Assembly: GCA_029216955.1 (NCBI GenBank)
Contig: JANAVB010004018.1
Location: forward strand, 62,001 to 126,000
Source of the DNA: Iris pallida
Lineage: Eukaryota; Streptophyta; Magnoliopsida; Asparagales; Iridaceae
Direction: 5' to 3'
DNA length: 64,000 nucleotides
Under the pieces are notes generated by a model. The model saw nothing but the letters and a program-made list of their open reading frames with translations, did no database searches and was not told where the DNA came from. The position numbers were made by a program, and so were the translations under genes. Below, one piece after another: positions 19,643 to 32,285 of this stretch (position 1 is the stretch's first letter; every line of letters begins with the position of its first letter).

Positions 19643-22600
19643 TGTAACGCCCCAGTCCCAAAATATGTAGGACTAGGAACGTAGACATGCCAGCTATATT
19701 CATACGAACTACATAGGCTTCGTATGGATACATAAGCAGTAAAATGCAGTAGAACCATAACTAATCTCATCCATACAAAATAAATGAATAAAAGATATCA
19801 TATAATCAACCATGAACTGTTATTGGTACATGTAGTTGGGCGGAGACAAATCTACTACCAACTATGAAAAGAAATACATGATATACAAAAGAATGATTTT
19901 GGCGAGCGAAGCGAAGATGATCCAAGTGTAATCATCCTCGAAGAAATAGCGATGATCACGGTTAGAGCTAGAACACCTGTGAAAGACAAGAGCACACACC
20001 TGGCAAGATAACCAGGTCCTTAGAGGGACATAACAAGACACATAATATCATGCCATATAAACTGAATAAATATTGCTCAAATAAATAAGTCAATTGAATT
20101 ATAACATGGCCCAATACACACCTATTGAACTAGTTTACCATCCCCCCAACCAAACAAGGACAAGAGATGGTAAACTAATTCACGATGACGTAACTTTCCA
20201 TGCTATGAACCCAATAGGGTATCCGGACCCCGACATGGTTCAATAACTTCTCATCGAAGTAGTAAGTCACACCTACAACCAAACAAGGACAAGATGTGAC
20301 GAACTAATTCGCGACAAGTTATTGTTCCAAGCCACGGTCAGATACAAGTACCCAAACCAAAAGTACTCGTACCTAACGGATAAAGGTGCCTAACCGTTCT
20401 AAGTGAAATATAGTTAAGAACAATCCTTCCTACGCATGGTCCCTGGCTAATAGGATCGGCATGGTCCCCCCTTGGGGCACCAGAGGCCCAATTAGTAAGA
20501 GCATAACATTCTGTAGAACGTCAGTGGCCGTCAGTAATCATGGGTCATCAACCCCATATCTCCAGCGGAGCTTCTTGGTCACAAGGAAAAGTGCATCAAA
20601 GCCCATACGCTAAGGAATTGTCCTCCCCGCCCAAGGCCTACTATGTTGTATCCACAACAGAAACCTCTATAACCGCTAAGTCAAACTAGCATACAATTCT
20701 ATCAGCGGTTAATCCTATCGCACGGCTTATACATACCGGTGGCCAGCCAGCCACGTATGTCTGTGTTCTATATGCGACACACAACTTTGTGGTACAACGT
20801 GTCAAGGCCAATGAATGCAACACACAAAGGTGGTCCCTTAAATCTAGGTTTAATGTGTAAGAAAACTAATACATAGCAGGAAATATAAATGAACAGTAAG
20901 TTCTAACAGGTTATGCCATGTATCACAGTTTATTTTGCATAAAGAAAATAATGAATAATGCATAAAATATGAGCTAAAATAAATAAACAGCAAATGGAAT
21001 GGTGTCTTGCCTGTTAGGACGCCTGGTGTGCTGCAACGATCAAGGTGGCACGAACTACAACTTCGGTGTAACGACTATGCAAGGTGACCTCTGATGGTGT
21101 CACGGACAGTTCCATCGGGTCCAGGACGGTCAAATTGGTTAGGGTCGATAAGTGGAAGGACAGAATTGGCAAGAGAATAGGAATAATGGGCGTAGTTACG
21201 GACGGAAGGATAGTCGAAGGAAATTAGATAATTAAAATATATACGTTTTTAGAAAACTATTTATAATCCTTGTAAAACTATATTTTATTATCCCAAAATA
21301 TTTTATAAGTAGTAAATCGTTTCAAGTCAAAACTGTAACCTACCTAAGTAAAAATATTTCATATAAATACTTGAAAGTAGATATGAAATTTAGAAACTGC
21401 TTTTGATTTGATCACGGTATTTTTAGGCTAATTACTTGAAAATATAGAGAAATCGTTTTTACGGCTAAAACAACTTTGCTTATATATATATATATATTGT
21501 AAAATTATATTTTCAACAATAATAGTTTTTTTAGAGATATTTTACTATATATATACTAATAGCAAAAATTAATACTAGTAAAGTTAAAATACCAATTATA
21601 GCATAACCATATACATATACTGGTATACATTGATCTTTAGATACCAATAAACAAATATTAACATAATTTAAATAGAATAAAAAATCATAAAATAAATAAC
21701 AAAATTTAAGGAAACCGAAACAACAACAGTTACTGTTGTTGTTCTTTTATTTTTTAAAAACAAATAATAGTAATAATAATAAGTAAAAATAATAGATACT
21801 CAAAGAGAAGCAAATAATGCACAAAACAAAATGAAACAACAACAACAACAAAAAAAGTAAAATAACATAAAAATAAAGCAGTATAATATGGTTCTCCTCG
21901 AAAGAGGAGACCAACAAAACAGAGTCTAGAAAAAAAAAGATTTAGAGAGAGAGTGAAGATGAGAGGAAGAGAGGAGCGAGTTCGGCCGGGGCTGGCCGCT
22001 CCGGCGGCGGATCTGGCGGGAGGCGGAGGGAAGAGACGAGCGTGAGAGAGATTGGTGGTCCGACGGAGGAGTGGGCTGAGGCGAGGCTTCGGTAGCGTGC
22101 GAGGGAGCGGAGGGTTTTCACCGGCGCGGGGAGACGCACGCGGTGGACCGGCTGTGGTGAGGAGGCTCAGGCGGCTAGGGTACGGCACGCAGAGGGTCAG
22201 AGAGAGAGAGGCGGAGGCGGCGTCCCTGATGTGTGAGCGGCGCACGGGAAAACCTGGTCGACGGTGGCTGGGTTTTCCAGAGGACTACGAGAGGAGTCGG
22301 GCGACGACGGGAGAGGGAAGGAGAAAAAGGCCCAGGTGTTCCGGTCTAGGCGAGGAGGCGATCGGCAAGTAGTTTCGACGGCACGGCGGGTTTGGCTGTC
22401 ATCGATGCACACCGATTTGGAGGCGGTCGGCTAGGAACGTGGTGCACAGGCATCGCGCTCGTCGCGACGGCACGAGGGAGACGGCCCGGTCGGGGGTTGG
22501 TAAGGTATGCCTTTGGCTTTTCCTTTGGGATGAGGGTGGCGCTCGTTTTGGAGGTTTCGGCCTGTGGCCGTGGTGATGTTGGATCTTAGGTTTTTTATTT

Positions 22601-23839
22601 ATGGCGGTGTTGGTCGTAGGGGATGTGATGGCGGCCATGGCGGAAGTGCGGCGGTAGAGTCGGCTGGTGATTAATAGTCTGGAGGTCGTGGGTCGAGAAG
22701 CGGCGGAGCTGGACAGGAGGAGGCCGTGGTGGGGTCGGTGGTGACGGTGAAGGTGGTGGCTGTTGGAGTCGGGGCTGCGTTCGGGGTGAGCGGATGTTGA
22801 CGACGGCGGGATGGTGGTGGAAGGCTGTGTCGGGATCATGGGTGGTGAGCGGGGGAAGAGGCTGTGGTAGATGGCCGGGGGACGGCCCGTGGTGGAGGTG
22901 GGCAGTTGGCTCGGGTAGGATTAGGTTAGGTTTAGGTTTAGAAATTTTGGTTCGTGTCGGGGGTTTGTGTCCTGCATGTCGAACACGAAGGGGTTGACGT
23001 ATTTGTAAAAGAAAATAGGTAGTGGATGGGACAAGGACACGATGTACTGTACGTTTGTTGTGGAAGGAATTTTTGTGGATGTGAGAAATTTATGGAGGAG
23101 TACCTGCCTATTTATAGGATGTAGAAATTCCCAGTTGGATAAGGGTTAGGAATATTTAAACCCAATTAGATAATTCAATCTATTAATTTAAATTAATTCA
23201 ATAAATTCAAATCCAAATCTAAATTAATTTAAATCTAGATAATCAAACTCAAATTAAATATATATTTTAACCTTAATTTTAAACTATTTAAAATCAAATC
23301 CCTAAAATCTAATAAAAGATTTAAATTGCCACAATAATTGCAAAATATATTTTCCAAAAATACTAATAATAATAATTTTGAAAATAATAAATATTTTTAA
23401 ATATCTTTTTGAATAATAAAATATTAATTAATAAATTTTGAATATCAATTTAAATACTAATAGGAACTACTTCAAAAATACCTTTTAAATAATTTAAGAT
23501 AATTAATAAATAATTTTGAAAATTAATATATACATAAATTATATCTTACGCCTTTTTATAATGATAAAATTAAATAATGCTTTTGAAATCTTGATGCGAC
23601 GTTTTTCACAACCTTAAGTAAATAAAGTAATTACTTTATACTATTTTTAAACTATAAAAATGGAAAAAAAAGCTTTTTCTAAAAATATGTACGCTCGCAC
23701 ATATTCACACTCGTCGAGCAATTACGAAAAATGAAATTTTGCGCGCGACGTACAATGCAACTACGCGACGTATAAATACAAAATAAAAAAATTAGTACCA
23801 AATTTATATTAAAAATAGTAGAAATTTAGGGGTTTTACA
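19643..23839 (-). repeat. LARD 3' LTR
   Basis: 4,197 bp. On plus it runs from TGTAACGCCCCAGTCCC to GGGGTTTTACA. It is AT-rich at 21,220-21,900 and 23,150-23,800 and has a GC-rich block at 21,950-22,980. A short (TA)n lies at 21,481-21,498. The minus strand has CTATAAATAG at 23,108-23,117. Reading frames inside the GC block run on both strands and are not convincing genes. Confidence 0.88.
23108..23117 (-). promoter_or_regulatory. TATA box of the LARD LTR (left copy)
   Basis: Minus-strand CTATAAATAG within CATCCTATAAATAGGCAGG. The other LTR has ATATAAATAG at 31,555-31,564. Confidence 0.65.
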
Positions 23840-25123
23840 TCCTACCCATCTTAAATAAATTTCGTCCTCGAAATTATGAATTAGTAGGGGTGAGAAGACA
23901 CAAGGGGTATCGATGGAGAGCAAACAATGACAATGTTTCAATAAAATCATGTCGTAAGAAATTGTGATCTAAATCATAGAATTTAACACGGGTATGGTTA
24001 CGAGGGTCGCGAGCTAAGGCACGAGGGGAAGATTAAGGGTTTAAAGTTTAAATCAAGAGTATCATGCAATAGCGAATGATATGGTATCAAGAGAAAATAA
24101 GTTAGAGACCTAGTAGGTTGAGGCACGAATAAGAGATCGATTAGGTTCATGCCTAAATTAAGTGATTTGGAAGGTTCATGATAGCGAATATAGGGCCAAG
24201 AAAAGGACGAGTGGTTTAGGATGAAGATATAGCAACATCGAGTGAGAATGGTCATAATCGATAGGAAGGCTAGAGGAAGTTCTAGTATAATGCCTTCGTC
24301 CTTCCAAAATAGGTGAAGGCGAAAGCAATATAGAGTTCGAAAGAGGCGTTATCGAATACGAATACGTGATTCAAAGACGATCGAATAATTTCAAAGGAAT
24401 TGTCAAGGCAGTCGTGGATGGGATTCTAGAGGGCAAGTTTAGCTATGTCCCCATCCACATAGAACGATAGATAAAAGCGAACCAAAGTGCACTAGGTTGA
24501 TCAGACCATCATGCACCGGTTCTGAGTAGACAATACGTTAGTGGATGCATCCAATAACATATGTCATGAACAAGCTTGATAAAGAATTTAGCTTGCAAAA
24601 ACTAGGCTACATTAGCATCATTAGTTTAGATAGTAAAAAAATATCGGCACGATGGTAGATGAATAAAAACAAATATGAATAGTCTAAGAGTCATAAGGAT
24701 CTAAGTCTTGTTTATTCCTATACCATCATTCTACGATTTTATTGACCAAGGCTTGGTTGACCTAATGGGTTAAATTCCTCTAGTCTCTATGGTCTAGATA
24801 ATACTATTTGTATTCCCTTAATGGTCAAGGGTGTATCAGGTCGTGGGGTATTCTACCCAACTTAAAGAATTAAGCTAAGGGTGTTTGGGACATCTAACTA
24901 GTAGGATCAATCTCTAGCAAACACGAAGGGAAGCTAAGAATAATGATAGGAGAATCAAACAAGATACAATCGATGAGTCGAACTGTTGATCGAATACGGA
25001 ATCGAGGAAGAAGGTCAAGTATGTGGATGAGATCATAGACTTCTAATCCTATTCGCAGGCTTGCTTGGTACGGTAAAGTAATCAAATAATTTATCTTGAC
25101 CTGCATGGGCCACCACAAAAACA
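23840..25123 (-). other. LARD internal region, non-coding
   Basis: 1,284 bp between the two LTRs. The end next to 23,840 is the conserved junction AATTTCGAGGACGAAATTTA and GGGTAGGA. I see no gag, pol or other credible frame on either strand. Next to the 5' LTR (minus reading from 25,123: TGTTTTTGTGGTGGCCCATG) there is no clear primer-binding site, so part of the 5' interior may have been lost. Confidence 0.7.
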
Positions 25124-26958
25124 TGTAACGCCCCAGTCCCAAAATACGTAGGACTAGGAACGTAGACATGATAGCTGTATTCATACGAAGTACATAGGCT
25201 TCGTATGGATACATAAGCTGTAAAATGCAGTAGAACCATAACTAATCTCATCCACACAAAATAAATGAATAAAAGATATCATATAATCAACCATGAACTG
25301 TCATTGGTACATGTAGTTGGGCGGAGACAAATCCACTACCAACTATGAAAAGAAATACATGATATACAAAAGAATAATTTTGGCGAGCGAAGCGAAGACG
25401 ATCTAAGTGCAATCATCATCGAAGAAATAGCGATAATCACGGTTAGAGCTAGAACACCTGTGAAAGACAAGAGAACACACCTGGCAAGATAACCAGGTCC
25501 TCAGAGGGACGTAACAAGACACATAATATCATGCCATATAAACTGAATAAATATTTCTCAAATAAATAAGTCAACTGAATTATAACATGGCCCAATACAC
25601 ACCTATTCAACTAGCTTACCATCCCTCCAACCAAACAAGGACAGGAGATGGTAAACTAATTCACGGTGATGTATCTTTCCATGCTATGAACCCAATAGGG
25701 TATCTGGACCCCGACAAGGTTCAATACCTTCTCATCGAAGTAGTAAGTCACACCTACAACCAAACAAGGACAAGATGTGACAAACTAATCCGCGACAAGT
25801 TATTGTTCCAAGCCACGGTCAGATACAAGTACCCAAACCAAAAGTACTCGTACCTAACGGATAAAGGTGCCTAACCGTTCTAAGTGAAATATAGTTAAGA
25901 ACGATCCTTCCTACGCATGGGCCCTGGCTAATAGGATCGGCATGGTCCACCCTTGGGGCACCAGATGCCCAATCAGTAAGAGCATAACGTTCCGCAGAAC
26001 GTCAGTGGCCGTCAGTAATCATGGGTCATCAACCCCGTATCTCCAGCGGAGCTTCCGGGTCACAAGGGAAAGTGCATCAAAGTCCATACGCTAAGTAATT
26101 GTCCCCTCCGCCTAATTCCTACTATGTTGTATCCACAACAGAAACCTCTATAACCGCTAAGTCAAACTAGCATACAATTCTATCAGCGGTTAATCCTATC
26201 GCACGGCTTATACGCATCGGTGGCCAGCCAGTCACGTATGTCCGTGTTCTACATGCGACACACAACTTCATGGTACAACGTGTGAAGGCCAATGAATGCA
26301 ACACACAAAGGTGCTGCCTTAAATCTAGGTTTAATGTGTAAGAAAACTAATACATAGCAGAAAATATAAATGAACAGTAAGTTCTAACAGGTTATGCCAT
26401 GTAGCACAGTTTATTTTGCATAAAAAAATAATGAATAATGCATGAAGTATGAGCTAAAATAAATAAACAGCAAATGGCAAGGTGTCTTGCCTGGTAGGAC
26501 GTCTGGTGTGCTGCAACGATCAAGGTGGCACGAACTGCGACTTCGGTGTAACGACTATGCAAGGTGACCTCTGATGGTGGCACGGACAGTTCCATCGGGT
26601 CCTGGACGGTCAAATTGGTTAGGGTCGATAGGTGGAAGGACAGAATTGGCAGGAGGATAGGAATAATGGACGTAGTTACGGATGGAAGAATAGTCGAAGG
26701 AAATTAGATAATTAAAATATATACGTTTTTAGAAAACTATTTATAATCCTTGTAAAACTATATTTTATTATCCCAAAACATTTTATAAGTAGTAAATCGT
26801 TTCAGGTCAAAACTGTAACCTACCTTAGTAAAAATATTTTATATAAATACTTGAAAGTAGATATAAAATTTAGAAAATGCTTTTGAGTTGATCACGGTAT
26901 TTTTAGGCTAATTACTTAAAAATATAGAGAAATCGTTTTTACGGCTAAAACAACTTTG

Positions 26959-26960
26959 CT

Positions 26961-27044
<84 letters not shown>
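26959..27044. repeat. (TA)n microsatellite
   Basis: About 40 TA units with a small TTTA interruption. The same place in the other LTR (21,481-21,498) has fewer than ten units. Confidence 0.95.
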
Positions 27045-27046
<2 letters not shown>

Positions 27047-27153
27047 AAAATTATATTTTAAACAATAATAGTTTTTTTTAGAGATATTTTACTCTATATA
27101 TACTAATAGCAAAAATTAATACTAGTAAAGTTAAAATACCAATTATAGCATAA

Positions 27154-27201
<48 letters not shown>
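27154..27201. repeat. (TA)n microsatellite, second tract
   Basis: About 22 TA units. The matching place in the other LTR near 21,608 reads CATATACATATACTGG, with no tract. Confidence 0.95.
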
Positions 27202-27203
<2 letters not shown>

Positions 27204-27477
27204 TGGTATACATTGATCTTCAGATACCAATAAACAAATATTAACACAATTTAAATAGAATAAAAAATCATAAAATAAATAACAAAATTTAAGGAAACCG
27301 AAACAACAACAGTTACTGATGTTGTTCTTTTATTTTATAAAAACAAATAATAGTAATAATAATAAGTAAAAATAATAGATACTCAAAGAGAAGCAAATAA
27401 TACACAAAACAAAATGAAACAAACAACAACAACAAAAAGTAAAATAACATAAAAAATAAAGCAGTATAATGTGGTTC

Positions 27478-30337
27478 TGTCACGCCCCAGAACCAGAATA
27501 CTGGAGAGCGGGGGCAGACATAGCCAGCTACGTATAATGAAATGGAATCCACGTCACTATACGGTCACGGCTGTCTAAATATATGAGGGTTTAACTACAA
27601 TCCAACAGTCTCTTAAGGTCATGACAAGCCTAGTGTCTCAATCACAAGCAAGTAAGTAAAAGTCACAAGATGTATGATCATTAAATATACAATAGTAAGG
27701 CGTCCCAAACATTACATATTCAGCTGATCATGAAGCTAGTCGTTACAAAATGTCAGGACTAGCAAGAGTTTAGTCATACATGATCAACCCTAGGATCTGT
27801 CAATCATGTTACAGCCCGTAGGCAGACAATAAGTAAAGTGCAATCGAGCTAAACAGGTGCTCGTCAGCTAAACGCCTCAAAAGAATATTTTTACAATAAA
27901 GTAGGAAATCAAAAATAAACCCACTCGTTGCCAGGGTTCCGTCTAGTGGCCACCATCTGGCTGGAAGTTCGATAGATCCTCTGGAGCTGCTCCGAAATCT
28001 GGCCATACAAAACCAGCTGGGTCAGATCCCAGAAAGAGCAAGTGCCACAAAGGAAGCTTCACTTAGGAACTAAAACCAGCAATCAGCACAAGATATAAAT
28101 AAAAGTAAGAACTGGAAATAAAGAAAACATATGAGGATGATATACGACGAAATAACCATGGAACTATTCAGATTACCAGGTTACAACCCGTAAACCAAAC
28201 AAGGACCGGGGTTGTAACCCTTCGTCTGAACAGAACTTGGAATTCTCACCATTTATCGGTAAAATAAATACAGGCATTCTGGTCATGCAGTAGTCTGGAA
28301 CAGGATCAGGATAAGGCTAGACAGGTTAGACTCCATTCAATCATATCACGGCCAAGCAAGAATTACGGCTTAATACTTTAACTAACTAGGGTTATCACAG
28401 GCCTAATTACTAACAAGATGCAGTGAGATTATTCCATAGCCACAAGTCCTGCAAACCATCCAGGTTATCCAGGACGAAAGATTAGGGTTGAATTCAGGTG
28501 GGTACATCGTCCAGGAAACGCATGTACCCTTAAGTAGCTTGAAGGATGCAACACATGACAGTGTGCTGGAAATGTGCCCTACTCGACGGCAGGCTACAGA
28601 TCCCAGGCGCGCCCAGGTAACGGGATTGCCTGTAGCTGGGAAATCTCTTCATGACTAATATATTAATCTAGTTATTAGCCTTAGTCCATTTCAATAGGTA
28701 CTCCTGACCGTGGTACTCAGGAGCTCCCTTCCTAGACATGATGCAAGACAGGACTGGTTTATTTGTACAAGCACAATCGCCCACGGTGTCCAGGTAATTA
28801 TACAGGTCATGTTATGTCAGGTAGCCGTCGTAACAGTTGTTCAAGATAAATCATGTCAGGTGTACTTGTCAGAAGTGCGCCACGACGGGCCACTATCATG
28901 TCAGGTTGGTCATGTCAGGAGTGCACCACTACGGGTCACTGTCATGTTGTGCTAGTCCCTTGTTATACCATGTCAAGTACAATAATCATTCCAAACATAT
29001 TAAAAAAAATCAAGTTCATGACAAAAGGCGTAAGGATATAAAATGGACGTAAAATATCTAATAAAGGAGTTACAAAACATGGGCAAATAATGATAAATAA
29101 TAGTACACAGGAACATGAGAAAGTCATGCGGCTTAGTCATATGCGGCCAGGAAAGGAGGGGGCACATGCGGCTGGAAGTGCAAGGGCGCCAGCGGCTGGA
29201 GATTTAAAGGCGCATGCGGCTGGAATTAATCGGGATCATGCGGCCCGGACTCAGAAGTCCATGCGGCCAGGGTCTAGGGTTCTCATGCGGCTCGGGGATC
29301 AGGGCCTATGCGGCTGGCAAGTGCTTGAGTTCATGCGGTTCAGGGAGGTGAGCACATATGCGGCTCGAATTAGAAAGGGGTCTTCATGCGGTTGATGGTG
29401 AACTCAAGTCCATGCGGCTCACATAGCAAAACCCATGCGGCCCGGAAGAAGTGAGGGCGCATGAGGCTGGGTCAATGCGATGGCTTATGCGGCTGGGGGG
29501 GAACAGTTGCATATGCGGCTTCGAGAAGAGTTCGTTCCCAGCCCTGCGACTAAGTCCACGTAGACTCATGCAGCTGATGGAAAATGAGCCCATGCGGCTG
29601 AGTATGAGACTCAGCCTTATGCGGCTGGGACTAAGTTTCATGCGGTTTAGAAGTACAAGGGTCTCATGCGGCTGATGGCGACTTGCCGCATGAATACTCA
29701 TGCGGTCAAGTACAGCCATGCGCCAGGGAACTGTTCTTCTTCTCCAAAATTCCGAGGAGAAGAACACTAGGAACCCATGCCTTCCAAGCTTCATAAAACT
29801 TTCATCCGGAGCCCAAATCCGAACTTCCATAGGTCAAAATGGGGTAGAACGAGCTACTCTACGACATGGAACCATCAAAACATAGAAATAACAAGATTAA
29901 GTAGATCAAAACCCAAGAATTAGAAAATAAAATAAACATAGATCTACAAGAATCTAGCCATGGAAAGTGAAAATGCCAAGTACTAAAGTGCTTTAGAATG
30001 TAGTAAGGAAGAGAATGAAGTAATAAAATTGGAGTTCCTCCATGAAGCAAGTTGCACTTGCCTAGACCTCTCTCTTCTCTCTCTGGTAGGTAGGGAAGTA
30101 AATGAGGAAGAAGAAGATGATAAATGAAGAGAGAGAATAAAAAGGGCTAATAAATACAAAATGGTGGTAGGTAGGGGGTTCACATTGGTTCATATTGAAC
30201 CAAAGAAAACCGAGCCAAGCCGAACCAAGCCAAGAAATAACGAAGCAAAGATGCAAGCTAGACAAGGAATCATGCAATACAGAATAAAATACGTACACGT
30301 ATTCCAGAAATACGTAATACGAACTACAGGCATCACA
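27478..30337 (-). mobile_element. Solo LTR inserted in the LARD LTR
   Basis: 2,860 bp with plus ends TGTCACGCCCCAG and AGGCATCACA, flanked by GGTTC at 27,473-27,477 and 30,338-30,342. The uninterrupted LTR at 21,890 reads GGTTCTCCTCGAAAG, so this is a clean insertion. On minus it ends TCTGGGGCGTGACA, a common plant LTR end before a primer-binding site, so it lies on minus. There is no second LTR and no coding interior, which fits a solo LTR left by recombination. Positions 29,126-29,712 hold about 25 copies of the word ATGCGGC. Confidence 0.82.
29126..29712. repeat. Dispersed ATGCGGC array in the solo LTR
   Basis: Roughly 25 copies or one-base variants of (C/T)ATGCGGC(T/C) in about 590 bp, spaced irregularly at about 20-30 bases. 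Most spacers differ from each other, so it is not a simple tandem repeat. The frame running through it is a product of the word. Confidence 0.88.
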
Positions 30338-32285
30338 GGTTCTCCTCGAAAGATGAGACCAACAAAACAGAGTTTAGAAAAAAAAGGATTTAGAGAGAGA
30401 GTGAAGCTGAGAGGGAGAGAGGAGCGAGTTCGGCCGGGGCTCGCCGCTCAGGCGGCGAATCTGACGGGAGATGGAGGAAAGAGACGAGCGTGAAAGAGAT
30501 CGGTGGTCCGGCGGAGGAGTGCGCTGAGGCGAGGCTTCGGTGGCGTACGAGGGAGCGGAGGGTTTTCACCGGCGCAGGAAGATGCACGCGGCGGACCGAC
30601 TGCGTTGAGGAGGCTCAGGCGGCTAGGGCACGGCGCACGGAGGGTCAGAGAGAGAGACGGAGGCGGCGGCCCTGATGTCTGAGCGGCGCACGGGAAAACC
30701 TGGCCAGTTGTGGCTGGGATTTTTGGAGGACTACGGAGGAGACGGGCGGCGACGGGTGAGGGAAGGAGCAAAGGGCTCAGGCGTTTTGGTATAGGCGAGA
30801 AAGCGGTCGACAAGTAGTTTCGACGGCGCGGCGGGTTCGGCTGTCACCGGTGCACACCGATTTCGAGGCGGACGGCTGGGAGCGAGGAGCACGGGCGTCG
30901 TGCTCGTCGCGGCAGCCCGAGGGAGGCGGCCCGGTCTGGGGTTGGTAAGGTATGCCTTTGAATTTTTCTTTGGGATGAGGGTGGCGCTCGTTATGGGGGT
31001 ACCGGCCGGTGGCCGTGGTGATGTTGGATCTTAGGTTTTTCGTTTATAATGGTGGTGGTCGTAGGGGATGTGGTGGTGGCTATGGCGAAAGTGCGGCGGT
31101 GGATTCGGCTGGTGATTAATGGTCTGGAGGTCGTAGGTCGAGGAGCGGCGGAGCGGGACAGGCGGAGGCCATGGTGGGGTCGATAGTGACGGTGAAGGTG
31201 GTGGCTGTTGGAGTCGGGGCTGCGCTCGGGGTGAGCGGATGTTGATGACGGCAGGATGGTGGTGGAAGGCTGTGTCGGGATCATGGGTGGGGAGCGGGGG
31301 AAGAGGCTGCGGTGGATGGCCGGGGGACGGCCCGTGGTGGAGGTGGGCAGTTGGCTCGGGTAGGATTAGGTTAGGTTTAGGTTTGGAAATTTTGGTTCGT
31401 GTCGGGGGTTTGTGTCCGGCATGTCGGACACGAAGGAGTTTATGTATTTGTAAAGAAAAATAGGTAGTGGATGGGACACGGACACGATGTACTACACGTT
31501 TTTGGTGGAAGAAATTTTTGTGGATGTGAGAAATTTATAGAGGAGTACCTGCCTATTTATATGATGTTGGAATTTCCAGTTGGATAAGGATTAGGAATAT
31601 TTAAACCCAATTAGATAATTCAATCTATTAATTTAAATTAATTCAATAAATTCAAATCCAAATCTAAATTAATTTAAATCTAGATAATCAAACTCAAATT
31701 AAATATAAACTCTATCCTTAATTTTAGACTATTTAAAATCAAATCCGTAAAATCTAGTAAAAGATTTAAATTGCTACAACAATTGCAAATTATATTTCCC
31801 AAAATACTAATAATAATAATTTCAAAAATAATAAATATTTTTAAATATCTTTTTGAATAATAAAATATTAATATTAATAAATTTCGAAAATGAATTTAAA
31901 TATTAATAGGAACTACTTCAAAAATACCTTTTAAATAATTTAAGATAATTAATAAATAATTTTGAAAATTAATTTATACATAAATTATATCTTACTCCTT
32001 TTATAATGATAAAATTAAATAATGTTTTTGAAATCTCGATGCGACGCTTTTCACAACCTTAAGTAAATAAAGTAATTACTATATATTATTTTGAAACTAT
32101 AAAAATAGAAAAAATATTTTTCTAAAAATATGTACGCTCGCACGTATTCACACTCGTCGAGCAATTACGAAAAATAAAATTTCGTGCCCGACGTACAATG
32201 CAACTACGTGACGTATAAATACAAAATAAAAAAATCAGTACCAAATTTATATTAAAAAAATTAGTAGAAATTTAGGAGTTTTACA

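Larger units (their letters stand above)
19643..32285 (-). mobile_element. LARD-like non-autonomous LTR retrotransposon inserted in B
   Basis: Two long LTRs (19,643-23,839 and 25,124-32,285, the second carrying another insertion) enclose only 1,284 bp. Ends on plus are TGTAACGCCCCAG and GGGGTTTTACA or GGAGTTTTACA. Minus orientation is shown by the motif AATTTCGAGGACGAAATTTA and AAGATGGGTAGGA directly before TGTAAAACCCC, which is a familiar pol-end/3' LTR junction of plant Gypsy elements. The interior has no gag or pol. The first 230 bases of the two LTRs differ at about nine positions by eye, so it is younger than B. Confidence 0.88.
25124..32285 (-). repeat. LARD 5' LTR, interrupted by a solo LTR
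   Basis: Same sequence as 19,643-23,839, with an insertion at 27,478-30,337; without that and its duplicated GGTTC it is about 4.3 kb. The extra length over the other LTR is mostly two long TA tracts (26,959-27,044 and 27,154-27,201). The right end GTTTTACA at 32,285 is followed by CAGCA. Confidence 0.88.

Noticed and set aside
22052..22997. Long frames on both strands in the GC-rich part of the LARD LTR (also 30,390-31,463)
   Set aside because: Frames run on both strands at once with Pro/Ser/Arg or Gly/Arg/Trp bias from base composition, and are not kept at equal length in the two LTRs.
25587..25874. 95-codon frame in the LARD 5' LTR
   Set aside because: The matching part of the other LTR (20,106-20,393) has stops in the same frame, so it is not conserved.
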